Positions 1 through 7,736 are shown, counted from the first letter of the stretch. The stretch is DNA of 32,495 nt from Mycolicibacterium tusciae (GCF_002086795.1 NZ_MVIM01000030.1:1-32495); one strand, 5' to 3'. Notes: generated by a model from the letters alone, not told the origin. Program-made: numbers and translations.

Positions 1-32
1 ATCCGCGGCAGCGCGTTCTCGGCCATCGGACG

Positions 33-683
33 TCACCATAAGAGACCAGGCCTCAACCAATTTTCGTCAGGTCCCGTCGTGGAACTTCGACCGAGTCCAG
101 GGATGAAGCGTCCCACCCGGCTGGTGTATTCCGCGTAATGCAAGCCGTGCGTCCGCCGTAGATAGGGCTCTTCAACTATCCGCACCTGTAGCTCAATGGA
201 CGTGGCCAAGGTGGCGAAGGCGAGCAACGCCAACCCATTCGGAGCGAGGAGCGCTACACCGGCTCCGAAGATCAGCATGGCGGTAAAGATGGGGTTTCGA
301 ACCAGTTTGAAGACCCCATTGTCGATCAGTCGGGTAGTTTCGCTGGCGTCGACGCCGATGCGCCATGACTCGCCCATCGACTCCTGCGCTAACAGTGTCC
401 CGGCGATGCCCAGGATCGCTGCGAAAGCTCCTAGCGTGTGCACCGCCCAATGATCAAGCCAGGCCACTGGCGACAGCACACCCAACCATTGCAGCAGGGG
501 GGCCAGAGCGCCCAGCAAGATCGCCACCACGAATCCGGCGCCGGCGAGCCACTCCAACGATCCGGGGCGGCCGTGAAAACCCCGCATGCCTGTCGAACCC
601 GTGAGGCGCCATTGGCGATAACTACGCCATCCGAAGCCCGAGACGATGAATATCCCGTAAAGAGCAAGTGCTGCGGTTGCCAT
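33..683 (-). CDS. isoprenylcysteine carboxyl methyltransferase-family membrane protein
   Basis: A 216-residue integral membrane protein of the ICMT/phospholipid methyltransferase-like family. Hydrophobic segments lie at roughly residues 1-18, 45-70, 80-98 and 135-160. The C-terminal half carries the family signature, GVFKLVRNPIFTAM followed by EEPYLRR..G..Y.EY...V.RFIPG, which forms the SAM-binding part in characterised members. The likely reaction is SAM-dependent methylation of a small or lipid substrate at the membrane; the substrate cannot be read from sequence. The ATG at 683 is preceded by GAGGAA at good spacing, which supports this start. Bacterial members are often found beside metal-responsive ArsR regulators and efflux pumps, and a palindromic operator-like site lies about 115 bp upstream here, but no regulator gene is adjacent. 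The family call is firm; the function is not. Confidence 0.85.
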   Translation of the reverse strand: MATAALALYGIFIVSGFGWRSYRQWRLTGSTGMRGFHGRPGSLEWLAGAGFVVAILLGALAPLLQWLGVLSPVAWLDHWAVHTLGAFAAILGIAGTLLAQESMGESWRIGVDASETTRLIDNGVFKLVRNPIFTAMLIFGAGVALLAPNGLALLAFATLATSIELQVRIVEEPYLRRTHGLHYAEYTSRVGRFIPGLGRSSTTGPDENWLRPGLLW

Positions 684-795
684 ATCGCGAGTTCCTCAGT
701 GGTCGAGGCGGCGGTTCTGGAAGCCTGCGCCGGTCGCTGTGGTTCATCAGGCTTTCCGTGCTTCTTTCGTGGCTCCGCGGCCACGCTAAGGATAC

Positions 796-819
796 ATAGC
801 GATATGCGCATATGTCTAT
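796..819. promoter_or_regulatory. palindromic operator-like site upstream of the methyltransferase gene
   Basis: An inverted repeat of the form ATAG-N2-ATATGCGCATAT-N2-CTAT. The central 12 bp are a perfect palindrome. The site is AT-rich in a GC-rich background and lies 113 bp upstream of the methyltransferase start at 683. Its size and composition resemble operators of ArsR/SmtB metal-sensing repressors in actinobacteria. The regulator assignment is inferred; no such regulator gene is in the window. Confidence 0.5.
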
Positions 820-883
820 ACTAATATGGGAATGCGCCCGGGCATCGGACTGAGTGGCCTGCAAACGCCAGACCGACGGCGGG

Positions 884-1018
884 CCCACGACTGGCACCAC
901 CGTACCGTTCCGACTTTTGCCACTTAGATGACCGAAATCGCTCCGCCATCTCGGTGACTATCATGGAAAAGGCGCCGCTAGAAGCGGTGACGTTCGCCAT
1001 CCAGTTTGACAATCGACA
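884..1018 (+). repeat. dispersed repeat copy A (IS21-like solo end)
   Basis: First of four related noncoding copies. It carries CACCGTACCGTTC, then GCCACTTAGATGACC, GCCATCTC and a terminal GCCATCCAGTTTGACAATCGACA. It pairs most closely with the copy at 21092-21226; both have GACTGGCACCACCG at the left and GATGACC inside. The sharp ...CA-3' end with repeated inner words resembles the multi-repeat ends of IS21-family elements. No transposase gene accompanies it. Confidence 0.7.
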
Positions 1019-1188
1019 GCCGCCGCCGCCGCCACCCGCCCCTCCAGGCAGAAATTGGTGTCACGACTGCTGCTGCCGCCGCTGGCTGGCCGCCGCTTTT
1101 TTCAGTAATCGCTGCTGCCCCCGCTGTTGTGACAACCTCCACGGCGGCTCCTGTAGATCTCAAGACATGGGCACATGCGCGAACGGTG
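1019..1188. other. low-complexity intergenic stretch next to repeat copy A
   Basis: A GC-rich stretch with imperfect GCC and CTG triplet runs (CCGCCGCCGCCGCC, GCTGCTGCCGCC) that begins exactly where repeat copy A ends. Read on the minus strand it gives an alanine-rich short frame that runs into the repeat. This could be the stub of a gene broken by the element, but there is too little to assign it. I see no promoter or RNA gene here or in 684-795. Confidence 0.3.
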
Positions 1189-1806
1189 TCATCGGGTTGG
1201 CGTCGCAGGAAGAGAACCCGAAAATTGTGGGCAGAACATCCTCACCATTTCGATCCAGTCCGAGGTGGCACTTTCGCTGATGGGGATTTCACCCGTTTGA
1301 ACGTATTTGCACGCACTGGTGCCCATATAGACGGCTATTCCGACCATAAGTCCGCGATCTGCATCCGGCACAGAGTCTTCAATTTTGCTACATGCCAACT
1401 TCACATAGGCCTCGACGGACCCCGGAATTAATTGTTGGTAGTAATAGTCGAACAAATGATCAATCTCAACAGCTTGAAATCCTGCCGCCTCGGGATATGC
1501 GTCCTTGATCCGTTGCGCCTCGCGGCGGGCCTCAGCCAGCTTCGGGTTCGGCCCGCGGAATCCGCAGGTTGTGTCTTGTAGTGACGGCTGTGGCGCCGAA
1601 CCCGAGGTAGATTCAAGCGGAACCGTCGACGAACCACCGCTACAAGCTCCTGCGGCAACAACTAGAAACAGGGAAGCGGTAGCCACGCGGATAACCGGCC
1701 GTCCGTCCATCAAAATGGAGCTTCGTAACTCGTGACGGACACTGCCGATTCCGATGCGGCCCAGCACGTTCACCAACCGGCAGCGCCCGAACGACGTGCC
1801 TTTCAT
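1189..1806 (-). CDS. putative lipoprotein of unknown function
   Basis: A 205-residue secreted-type protein I do not recognise. The ATG at 1806 has a strong GGGAGG ribosome site five bases upstream, but the export signal only appears after an internal ATG at 1710: charged residues, then a hydrophobic run ending VVAAGAC, a weak lipobox with Cys23 counted from that start. A low-complexity Ser/Thr/Pro linker follows. The mature domain has three further cysteines (in DTTCGF, KLACSK and SACKY) plus MFCPQF, and is predicted mainly helical, with an aromatic DYYYQQ segment. Its composition fits a mycobacterial surface lipoprotein. Which start is used decides whether it is exported directly or carries a 32-residue cytoplasmic extension. 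Confidence 0.65.
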   Translation of the reverse strand: MKGTSFGRCRLVNVLGRIGIGSVRHELRSSILMDGRPVIRVATASLFLVVAAGACSGGSSTVPLESTSGSAPQPSLQDTTCGFRGPNPKLAEARREAQRIKDAYPEAAGFQAVEIDHLFDYYYQQLIPGSVEAYVKLACSKIEDSVPDADRGLMVGIAVYMGTSACKYVQTGEIPISESATSDWIEMVRMFCPQFSGSLPATPTR

Positions 1807-1919
1807 GTAAGCCTCCCAGGCAATCGGCGGTCAGGCCACGATACGCCCCCGCTGCATCCGCGGCTGTGCTCGATGATGTGGGTGTGCCGCGGTTGATCGC
1901 TCCCGCCATGGCGTCGGGT

Positions 1920-2780
1920 TCACGGTGGAGGCGGGGCGGTGTGGCGTAACCATCCGCCGTTCGGGGTGAAGCGCAGGACGTCGATGTTCGTGGTGACGAT
2001 CAGGACATCGATGTCGTCGGGCAGTCGCAGCGCGGCGGCAGGGACTTCGCCCGGCGTCTCCCGCAGGGTGTGGATCAGGCCCGCGGCGGGGCCGTCGAGG
2101 CTGGCCATGAGGACCAGGACGTGGATCCCGGCGCGGCCGGCCAGCGACTGTCGGGCGTTCGTGGACTGCTCGGAATCCAGCCAGTCCTGCAGGAAGGCGG
2201 TGACGTCGTAGTCGAGGTCGAGAGTGCGCGCTTGCCCGCTGATGGTGCCAGACAGCAGGATCCCCGGCCCCAATGGGCTGTCCGGCACTACAGCGCAATT
2301 AGAGTAGAAGCCAAGCGCTTTCGCGTACTTGGGGAAGTTCTCGTGGTCGGCGAGCGAGTTGATGATCCCGCGGGATTCGAGGTCCTCGATCAGCTGGGTC
2401 GACGTCGCGATCAACGTCTTCACCTCGGGGGTCTTGGGGTTGCCGCCGTATGCGCCGGCCGCGCGCGAGACGTCCACCGACACCGCCCACAGGTAGCGGA
2501 AACTATATTTGGGGATGTACCGCTGCGGCAGTGCCTCGTAGAGGTCGATGAATCGGCGCAACGCTTGGCTGGTCAGTTCCTTGACCTCGACGACGTGGCG
2601 CCGTGACCTGAAGTCGGGGATGGCTCCGCCGGCGACCGCCTCGTCCTGGTCGCAGACGCGGGTGAGGTCCGGATCGTCGAGCGCGGTGGAGGCCAACAGC
2701 TGTGCCCGCACCTCGCTCGGCTTGAGTCGGCAGCCGCGATGGCCGCACGGGGCGGGCGTGGTGTCGTCGACCTTCTTCAC
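1920..2780 (-). CDS. PD-(D/E)XK-like putative nuclease, partner of the GIY-YIG gene
   Basis: A 286-residue protein with no family I recognise by name. Residues 53-70 show a nuclease-like core: Pro55-Asp56, eight residues, then Glu65-Val-Lys67 in a hydrophobic strand, which fits the PD-(D/E)XK metal site (D56, E65, K67). An acidic stretch including Glu47 precedes it. A CGHRGC motif at residues 12-17 could bind zinc. The C-terminal half contains alternating strands and helices (around HVLVLMASLDG and DIDVLIVTTNID), which might be a second domain. It starts 11 bp downstream of the GIY-YIG gene on the same strand, so the two are almost certainly co-transcribed and may act together on DNA. The nuclease call rests on one motif and needs structural confirmation; that the gene is real is well supported by length, frame and context. 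Confidence 0.6.
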   Translation of the reverse strand: MKKVDDTTPAPCGHRGCRLKPSEVRAQLLASTALDDPDLTRVCDQDEAVAGGAIPDFRSRRHVVEVKELTSQALRRFIDLYEALPQRYIPKYSFRYLWAVSVDVSRAAGAYGGNPKTPEVKTLIATSTQLIEDLESRGIINSLADHENFPKYAKALGFYSNCAVVPDSPLGPGILLSGTISGQARTLDLDYDVTAFLQDWLDSEQSTNARQSLAGRAGIHVLVLMASLDGPAAGLIHTLRETPGEVPAAALRLPDDIDVLIVTTNIDVLRFTPNGGWLRHTAPPPP

Positions 2781-2791
2781 CGCAGCCTCAC

Positions 2792-3277
2792 TCAGTTGCG
2801 CATGTTGGCGAAGGGGCGCAACCCGTGGTGGGCGCGGAACCGGGCGATCATCTCGGTCTCCATCGCGGCTGCCTCTTCGTCGTCGGTGACGCGCCAGCCT
2901 ACGAGGAGGTCGGCGTGGTCAGCGAGTTGCCAGATCCGGCGGCCCCCGGAATGGCCGATCGGCTCGCCGGCACCAAACCGACGGAACTCGTCGAGCCGCT
3001 TGTACAGCCCACGCCCTTGGCCGGCTCCGTGATTGGCCTTGCCGATGTAGACCACGCGGGTGCCGGACACCCACAGCTGCTCCAGCTCGGCCACGGGCAC
3101 GGTGGGGTCCTTGCCCTTGAAGTGTCCTGCCGGCGAGACGTCGAGGAACGTTGGCGGGTCGTCGGTGGGTCGCACTATGACGTACACACCCGGCCCGGTC
3201 GGGACGCCGGCGGTGGGCAGCGCGGCGAACGGCACCCACCCAGCGAAGTCGTCGAGGTCAATCGACTCGGTCCTCAT
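2792..3277 (-). CDS. GIY-YIG nuclease-domain protein
   Basis: A 161-residue single-domain protein with the GIY-YIG order of motifs: GVYVI at residues 30-34 (GIY), VVYIGKA at 75-81 (YIG), an Arg in GLYKRLDEF (Arg94), a Glu in the helix AAMETEMIARF (Glu140 or Glu142) and Asn158 in PFANMR. These are the tyrosine, arginine, glutamate and asparagine positions of the one-metal nuclease site, so the domain looks catalytically intact. There is no added DNA-binding domain, so specificity may come from the partner encoded 11 bp downstream. It is the first gene of the pair. The surroundings (IS-like remnants on both sides, accessory genes) would suit a mobile defence or restriction-type module, but that is inference; a repair or housekeeping role is not excluded. 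Confidence 0.8.
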   Translation of the reverse strand: MRTESIDLDDFAGWVPFAALPTAGVPTGPGVYVIVRPTDDPPTFLDVSPAGHFKGKDPTVPVAELEQLWVSGTRVVYIGKANHGAGQGRGLYKRLDEFRRFGAGEPIGHSGGRRIWQLADHADLLVGWRVTDDEEAAAMETEMIARFRAHHGLRPFANMRN

Positions 3278-3412
3278 CGGCTCACGCGTCCCGCTCCGTG
3301 ATCTCTATCATTGCGGCGCAACCCGTTCGGGAGCCTTGTTCCGTTCACACCGTGATTATCCTTGGACGGGACGGTTCGATGATGGGATTTCTGACTGTGG
3401 ACTTAAACGTGC

Positions 3413-3542
3413 GGTCCTGCACAGCCGTATCGTTCCAATTTCCGCCACTTGGATGAGAAAAACGGCTGCGCCATCTCCGTGAGAAACACGCAAAGGCGCA
3501 GCTAGAGGCGTCGACTTTCGCCATCCAGTTTGAGAATCGACA
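3413..3542 (+). repeat. dispersed repeat copy B (IS21-like solo end)
   Basis: A 130-bp copy that aligns without gaps to copy C at 7593-7722. Both begin GGTCCTGCA, contain GCCACTTGGATGAGAAAAA and GGCGCAGCTAGAG, and end GTCCAG or ATCCAG, TYTGAGAATCGACA. It occupies the gap between the GIY-YIG gene start and the broken acetyltransferase. The remaining bases of 3278-3637 show nothing I can assign. Confidence 0.7.
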
Positions 3543-3637
3543 ACCTGGCCACCACAGGTGACGGTCGCCAGACGTCTTCCGATCACTTCCCATGTCGGCA
3601 GCGCACGTTCGCATTGGAAGTCGGAATCGATTGCGCT

Positions 3638-4113
3638 TCAGCGTAAGTCTTTGATCATTGCGAGCCCGAGCGGGCCGTTGCCTTGGCCGACGACGCGGAA
3701 CCCGTTGCGTTCGTAGAGGTGTTTGGCGGGATTGCGGATGTGGACGTTGGTCACATCGCGTTGTGGTCTCTTGCAAGGGTGGTGAAGAGCGCGTCGAGCA
3801 GCACGGCACCGATGCCGGCCCCGCGGTACCCTGGTGCCACTGCGATGCACAGTTCGGGCAGGGGCGTCCCCGCGGCGTCGCAGTGCAGTGGTGGGTTGCC
3901 GTAGTAGGTCCACACGGCACCGACGGGTGTGCCCGTGTGATCGGCGGCAATAATCGGCGCCACCCCGTCAGGGGGGAGCATCTCCAGCACTTCGTCGTCA
4001 TCGGGGTGGGGAAGAGGCCTGTCTTCGATGACGCAGGCGTGACGAGCCATCTCGACGATGAAAGAGGCATCTTCCGTCGTCGCCGCACGAAGCACGATTT
4101 GCTGAGGTGTCAT
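3638..4113 (-). pseudogene. GNAT-family N-acetyltransferase, frameshifted
   Basis: The reading frame from ATG 4113 begins MTPQQIVLRAATTEDASFIVEM and contains the GNAT acetyl-CoA loop (VAPGYRGAGIGAVLLDAL). It then stops at a TGA at 3750-3752, right after RDHNAM. The rest of the domain, including the diagnostic NPAKHLYERNGFRVVG motif, continues in another frame to the stop at 3638. The two frames join at ATGTGACC around 3748-3756, where one missing base would explain the break. An intact protein would be about 158 residues, normal for a small GNAT enzyme. Either the gene is a recent pseudogene or the base is a sequencing error. The substrate cannot be inferred. Confidence 0.8.
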
Positions 4114-4212
4114 CGCCGGAAGTGTGGCAGATGGCGTGTGCGCGACACACCTGGTTTTCGCAGCCGCAGCGCTGGCGCCATCCTCGCCACCGAGTTGGCT
4201 GCTTGCCGCCTT

Positions 4213-4252
4213 TGAACCCTGTGCGATCGCACTCCGTGCCAGGCTTCGGTAA
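4213..4252 (+). pseudogene. possible 3' relic of a mycothiol-dependent-isomerase-family gene
   Basis: Positions 4238-4252 are identical to the last 15 bases of the isomerase-family gene ending at 6248 (GCCAGGCTTCGGTAA). In frame the relic reads LRARLR then stop, exactly the C-terminus of that protein. The upstream part of the frame does not match well, so only the tail is recognisable. The rest of 4114-4367 holds nothing I can support. Confidence 0.35.
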
Positions 4253-4367
4253 GGCGCTACCGCTGGCGGCGGCGAGTTGTGGTCGACAGACGTCTGCCGT
4301 CTGCCATCTGGTGGCGCTGCGCACGGCAACCAGTCCACCCGCTGCTGGGTAAGCGGCATCTAGCCAG

Positions 4368-5030
4368 GTGGCGCGGGCCAGGAAGACAGCGCTTCTGCTG
4401 AGCCGCGGGATCAGGCAAAGTGCGGCGGCTCTGTTGCTGGCCGTCAATAGCACATACGATCCCGGTGTGGGCGCATCGAAGGCTGGCGCATCGGTATTGC
4501 TGCTTCTGGCAGTGGGACCTCTATTACTGCTTGCTCCTTGGTGGCCCCTACCGTCACTCTTATTGGCTCCGCTGGTTGCCCTCGCGGCGGTCTACTTGGC
4601 GTTCATCTTCGCGCTGGGCTGTAAATGGTGGGCCAAGCGCCAACGAGAACAGACAGTGTCAGCATCCGCATCCGCGTCCGAATCGCGTGCGCATTGGCAG
4701 GCCGGCCGCTGGGACATCGACCCGCGTCACGCTTACCTAGCCAATGTCGGTGACGCCACCGCTTACGACGTGAGTGTCACGCTGTCCGACAAGGTGGTTT
4801 GCACGGCTGAGACAGTTCCGCCGTTCAGCGCCGAGCGGCTGTCTTCGTCGTCGGGACTGCCGTGCTACGTGAACCTTTCTGTCCGTCAGCGATTCGGTGC
4901 TTCGCTCGCCATGACGATGGGTCGTCGCGGAAGCGGCAACGCCGTCACGGAAGCGTCCGCGGTTGAGGTGCAGGTCAGATGGCGTGCGGCATCTGGTGAG
5001 TGGCACAACCAAAGCGCAGCGATCTGCTAG
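4368..5030 (+). CDS. hypothetical membrane protein with C-terminal beta-rich domain
   Basis: A 220-residue frame starting with GTG at 4368; an alternative GTG start is at 4467. Neither has a clear ribosome site, so the N-terminus is uncertain. Residues 40-85 contain two hydrophobic segments (ASVLLLLAVGPLLLLAPWW and LLAPLVALAAVYLAFIFALGC), then a basic turn and a Ser/Ala linker (SASASASES). The rest looks like an immunoglobulin- or CARDB-like beta domain (YLANVGDATAYDVSVTLSD..., VEVQVRWRAASGEWH), a pattern common in small actinobacterial membrane proteins of unknown role. It stands alone and is followed by a long degraded intergenic region. I do not assign a function. Confidence 0.6.
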   Translation: MARARKTALLLSRGIRQSAAALLLAVNSTYDPGVGASKAGASVLLLLAVGPLLLLAPWWPLPSLLLAPLVALAAVYLAFIFALGCKWWAKRQREQTVSASASASESRAHWQAGRWDIDPRHAYLANVGDATAYDVSVTLSDKVVCTAETVPPFSAERLSSSSGLPCYVNLSVRQRFGASLAMTMGRRGSGNAVTEASAVEVQVRWRAASGEWHNQSAAIC

Positions 5031-5606
5031 TGCGGGCCTGCACGGCATCCGTGGGCTGGCGCACCGCTGCGCGAAGTTTGCGATGCAATCGCAGGAATGT
5101 GTCGGTGCGGGAGCCGTCAGATAGACAGATCGAGCGCGTCGAATCTGTGGTGAGCCCAGAGTCGGCGCGACGATTCCTCCGGGTAGGGGCGATCGGTCGG
5201 GCGCTGTAGATGCGTGTAGTGCGGGTGCCTGACGGCTCACAGGGGGGGGCCACCTGGGCGCACCGTGGCTGGCGAAGTCCCACCCACTCCGTCCGCATGG
5301 TGTGTGAGAGCTGCTCGTATTCGTCTGCCGTGCCGGGAAGGGCTGACGGATGGCTGGTGATGTCGTCGCGCGTGAGTGTGCCGAAGACGAGCAGCATGTC
5401 CAGGCTGTGACACCTTCGTCGCTGATATGGCTAAGTCTTTTCGGAAGCGAGCCGGGGGACACATCGCCGTGGGTACCTCATGGCGCGGAACTCTTCGCTT
5501 GGGACGGCGGAGCCCGCCGGTGAGAGAATGGAGGTCGGCGCGCGATGGCGACCCTGGCGGCGTCCACCCACGCATCGGGGCTCACCGATAATCTGCAGGT
5601 GTGCGG
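5031..5606. other. gene-poor stretch with a degraded sequence shared with the 20.8 kb region
   Basis: No convincing gene is seen on either strand; the frames that are open look like shadows of one another. Positions 5082-5183 align over about 100 bp with 20775-20874. Shared words include CCGTCAG, GATCGAGC, TGTGGTG and CGACGATTCCTCC or GGACGATTCCTCC, with small indels that break the reading frame. This suggests a decayed duplicate of sequence around the start of the small gene at 20792. The rest appears to be decayed coding sequence. Confidence 0.45.
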
Positions 5607-6248
5607 ATGAGTTCAGCGGACTGCGACCGTGTCTTTGAGGCGGTTGCCGCCGAGCGCCGCGAGATCGCCGCATTGGTTGAGAGTCTGGACGCCGGGCAGC
5701 TGGCCATACCTAGCCTTTGCGCGGGCTGGGATGTCAAAACTGTTGCAGCACACCTGGTCAGTGACTTTGCTGACGGATTTTGGGGCTTCCTGGCCAGCGG
5801 TGTACGACATCGCAGCGGAGATCGCGGGATTGATGCCCTCGCCCGACGCCGCGCAATGGCATCTGCGGCCGATATCGCGGACGCTCTTCGCTGTGGTGCC
5901 GATTATCGGCTTAGCCCACCGATCACCGGTCCGGTAGCTGGCTTGACCGATGTGTTGGTCCACGGTTGCGATATGCGGATCCCGCTGGCCGTTGTGCACC
6001 GCCCAAACCCAGAACTTGTCGCGCTAGTGCTCGATTTCCTCACTGGCCGAACCCAACTCGGGTTCTTCCCGCGCGGAAGACTACGCGGTATCGCACTCTT
6101 TGATGAAGACACGGGGCGAGAGTGGGGGACCGGTGACGCGCTTGTCGGGTCCGCAGAGGCATTGATGCTGGCTGCCTGCGGACGTACCGTCGCGCTCGAT
6201 CACCTCGCTGGCCCCGCAGTACCCGTATTGCGCGCCAGGCTTCGGTAA
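5607..6248 (+). CDS. maleylpyruvate isomerase-family (mycothiol-dependent, DinB-like) protein
   Basis: A member of the DinB-like four-helix family whose N-terminal domain is shared with mycothiol-dependent maleylpyruvate isomerase. The signature SLCAGWDVKTVAAHLV is present with its metal-type His (residue 51, counting from the GTG two codons upstream). A second cluster, LTDVLVHGCDMRIPL, gives Asp117 and His121, the positions that are Glu and His in the characterised enzyme. Length (about 213) is usual for actinobacterial members, most of which have unknown substrates and probably use mycothiol as cofactor. ATG 5607 was preferred over GTG 5601 because AGG lies seven bases before it. Two decayed fragments of similar genes occur elsewhere in the window (4213-4252 and 25193-25330), so the family has been duplicated and lost here. 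Confidence 0.8.
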   Translation: MSSADCDRVFEAVAAERREIAALVESLDAGQLAIPSLCAGWDVKTVAAHLVSDFADGFWGFLASGVRHRSGDRGIDALARRRAMASAADIADALRCGADYRLSPPITGPVAGLTDVLVHGCDMRIPLAVVHRPNPELVALVLDFLTGRTQLGFFPRGRLRGIALFDEDTGREWGTGDALVGSAEALMLAACGRTVALDHLAGPAVPVLRARLR

Positions 6249-6320
6249 ACGCCCTCGTCAGGCCCGGCGATGAGATGGGCACCGTACTAATGGCGACCAC
6301 CGGAAGTGACGTGGGAGTCT

Positions 6321-7463
6321 ATGCGTATGGCTGGCGGGAACCTCATGCACTGGGTACAGCAGCTCGACGAGCTCGAACAGGTCGTCAAGAACTTGGCCGA
6401 CGCGATGCGGCTTCACCCGCGGCAGGATGAGTGGATCGCCGGTGACCCGTCACAGGCGTTGCGGGAAACCACGCCGGGGGACTATCTGCGTGACCTCCCC
6501 CGTCTGAACACCGCCGACGACCCGGAGCTGCAACGAGCATCGTTGGCACTCGCACTCGCCATCCGTGCCGTCACCGGTCGTCGGCAGCGCTGGACGGCAC
6601 GAGAACTCGTGCCGGCCCTCGATGCGATCTGCGCCGGGATCGCGCCGATGCGTGCGGCCCTCACCGCACCGGCGGCCACGCCGGCGACGTTGGAATCCAT
6701 TGTTGCGGAACTGCGCAGTGAGTTCACGCTGTCCTTGGCGGTGATGCTCAGCGGGCAGTACGCCGTGGTCACCAAGCTCTACGAGTGGTACTCCGCGGCG
6801 TCTGGTGTTCCTGGAGACGCCTACCTCGATGTCCGACGATTCGAGATCGTCGACCAGGCCGGGCCAGGCTGCATCCCCATGCGCGATCTCGAAATTGCCA
6901 CGCACGGCGGGGTCACGATGCTGACACCGCAGACCGGGTTCGTGAGCTTCGACCGGTTCTCGCCAGTCCAGCAGCTGCTCTACGGCCAGTGGTTCGCCTA
7001 CATGCACTCGCTGTGGGATGAGCAATACCGTGGGCGCGTGGCCGCCGCGCACGGCACCGCACCGGATGGCAGTCCCTGGGACTCGCGAGACATCCGCGTG
7101 CCGATCTTCGGAGACATCCGCCGAATCCGCAACGACTACATCCACAACAAGGGAATCGTCGACGAAGCGAGCGAGACAGAAGTCCTTACATGGTTCACCG
7201 AGGGCAAGGCCGCGGCGATCACGCCCGAACAGATGATGTCGTTGCTCACCATGTTCCCTGAATCAGACCTACTCGAGAAACCCACGCCAGCAGCGAAGCA
7301 CAGTCGCAAACCCTTACCTTGGAGCGCCGAACCGAACGTCATCGAACAGGTGCAGCAACGAGCACGCCAACTCGGGCTCAATCGGAAGGCCCGCAAGGAC
7401 ATCGGCGCCGCGGCACTGGATCTGTGGCTGGCGGCCAACCCAGTTCCCACAGCTGACGACTGA
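6321..7463 (+). CDS. hypothetical protein with a HEPN-like RNDYIH motif
   Basis: A protein of about 380 residues that I do not recognise as a named family. It is mostly helical. In the second half FGDIRRIRNDYIHNKGI contains Arg-Asn-Asp-Tyr-Ile-His, matching the R-(N/D/H)-x(3)-H catalytic motif of HEPN ribonucleases, which occur in toxins, abortive-infection proteins and CRISPR accessory nucleases. The C-terminal 45 residues form a basic helical tail (QQRARQLGLNRKARKDIG). The ATG at 6321 was chosen because GGGAG ends four bases before it; a GTG at 6306 and an ATG at 6327 are also in frame. No nucleotidyltransferase antitoxin gene is adjacent. A HEPN motif can also occur in noncatalytic proteins, so ribonuclease activity is an inference. 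Confidence 0.6.
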   Translation: MRMAGGNLMHWVQQLDELEQVVKNLADAMRLHPRQDEWIAGDPSQALRETTPGDYLRDLPRLNTADDPELQRASLALALAIRAVTGRRQRWTARELVPALDAICAGIAPMRAALTAPAATPATLESIVAELRSEFTLSLAVMLSGQYAVVTKLYEWYSAASGVPGDAYLDVRRFEIVDQAGPGCIPMRDLEIATHGGVTMLTPQTGFVSFDRFSPVQQLLYGQWFAYMHSLWDEQYRGRVAAAHGTAPDGSPWDSRDIRVPIFGDIRRIRNDYIHNKGIVDEASETEVLTWFTEGKAAAITPEQMMSLLTMFPESDLLEKPTPAAKHSRKPLPWSAEPNVIEQVQQRARQLGLNRKARKDIGAAALDLWLAANPVPTADD

Positions 7464-7522
7464 GACCACGACCCGTATCTCGACTTTTCAGAGCCAAACG
7501 AACCCGCATGCCGCGCCATCAC

Positions 7523-7537
7523 GGCCGGGGGCCGGCC
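7523..7537 (+). terminator. GC hairpin downstream of the HEPN-like gene
   Basis: A perfect 6-bp stem GGCCGG-GGG-CCGGCC lies 60 bp after the stop at 7463. It has no T tract, as is usual for mycobacterial terminators, so termination is only a suggestion. Confidence 0.35.
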
Positions 7538-7592
7538 TGCGGCGGTGCTTGAGAACCCGCCGCACACGCGGCCAGGGGAGGACGCGATGCAT

Positions 7593-7722
7593 GGTCCTGC
7601 ATCACCGTACCGTTCCAACTTCTGCCACTTGGATGAGAAAAATGACTGTGCCATCGCAATGAGAAACCTGTGTAGGCGCAGCTAGAGTCAGTGGCATGTG
7701 CCGTCCAGTCTGAGAATCGACA
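7593..7722 (+). repeat. dispersed repeat copy C (IS21-like solo end)
   Basis: Gap-free homologue of copy B, from GGTCCTGCAT to TGAGAATCGACA. It has diverged further in the middle. Just 14 bp beyond its end begins the inverted terminal word TGTCGATTGTCAAAGTGG, so an element end and its opposite end lie nearly back to back here. Confidence 0.7.
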
Positions 7723-7736
7723 CCTGCCCGCAGATG

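Noticed and set aside
4737..5462. A long minus-strand open frame across the end of the membrane protein gene and the gap after it
   Set aside because: It overlaps the better-supported plus-strand gene, has the Arg/Pro/Ser-rich composition of a shadow frame, and lacks a family signature or ribosome site.
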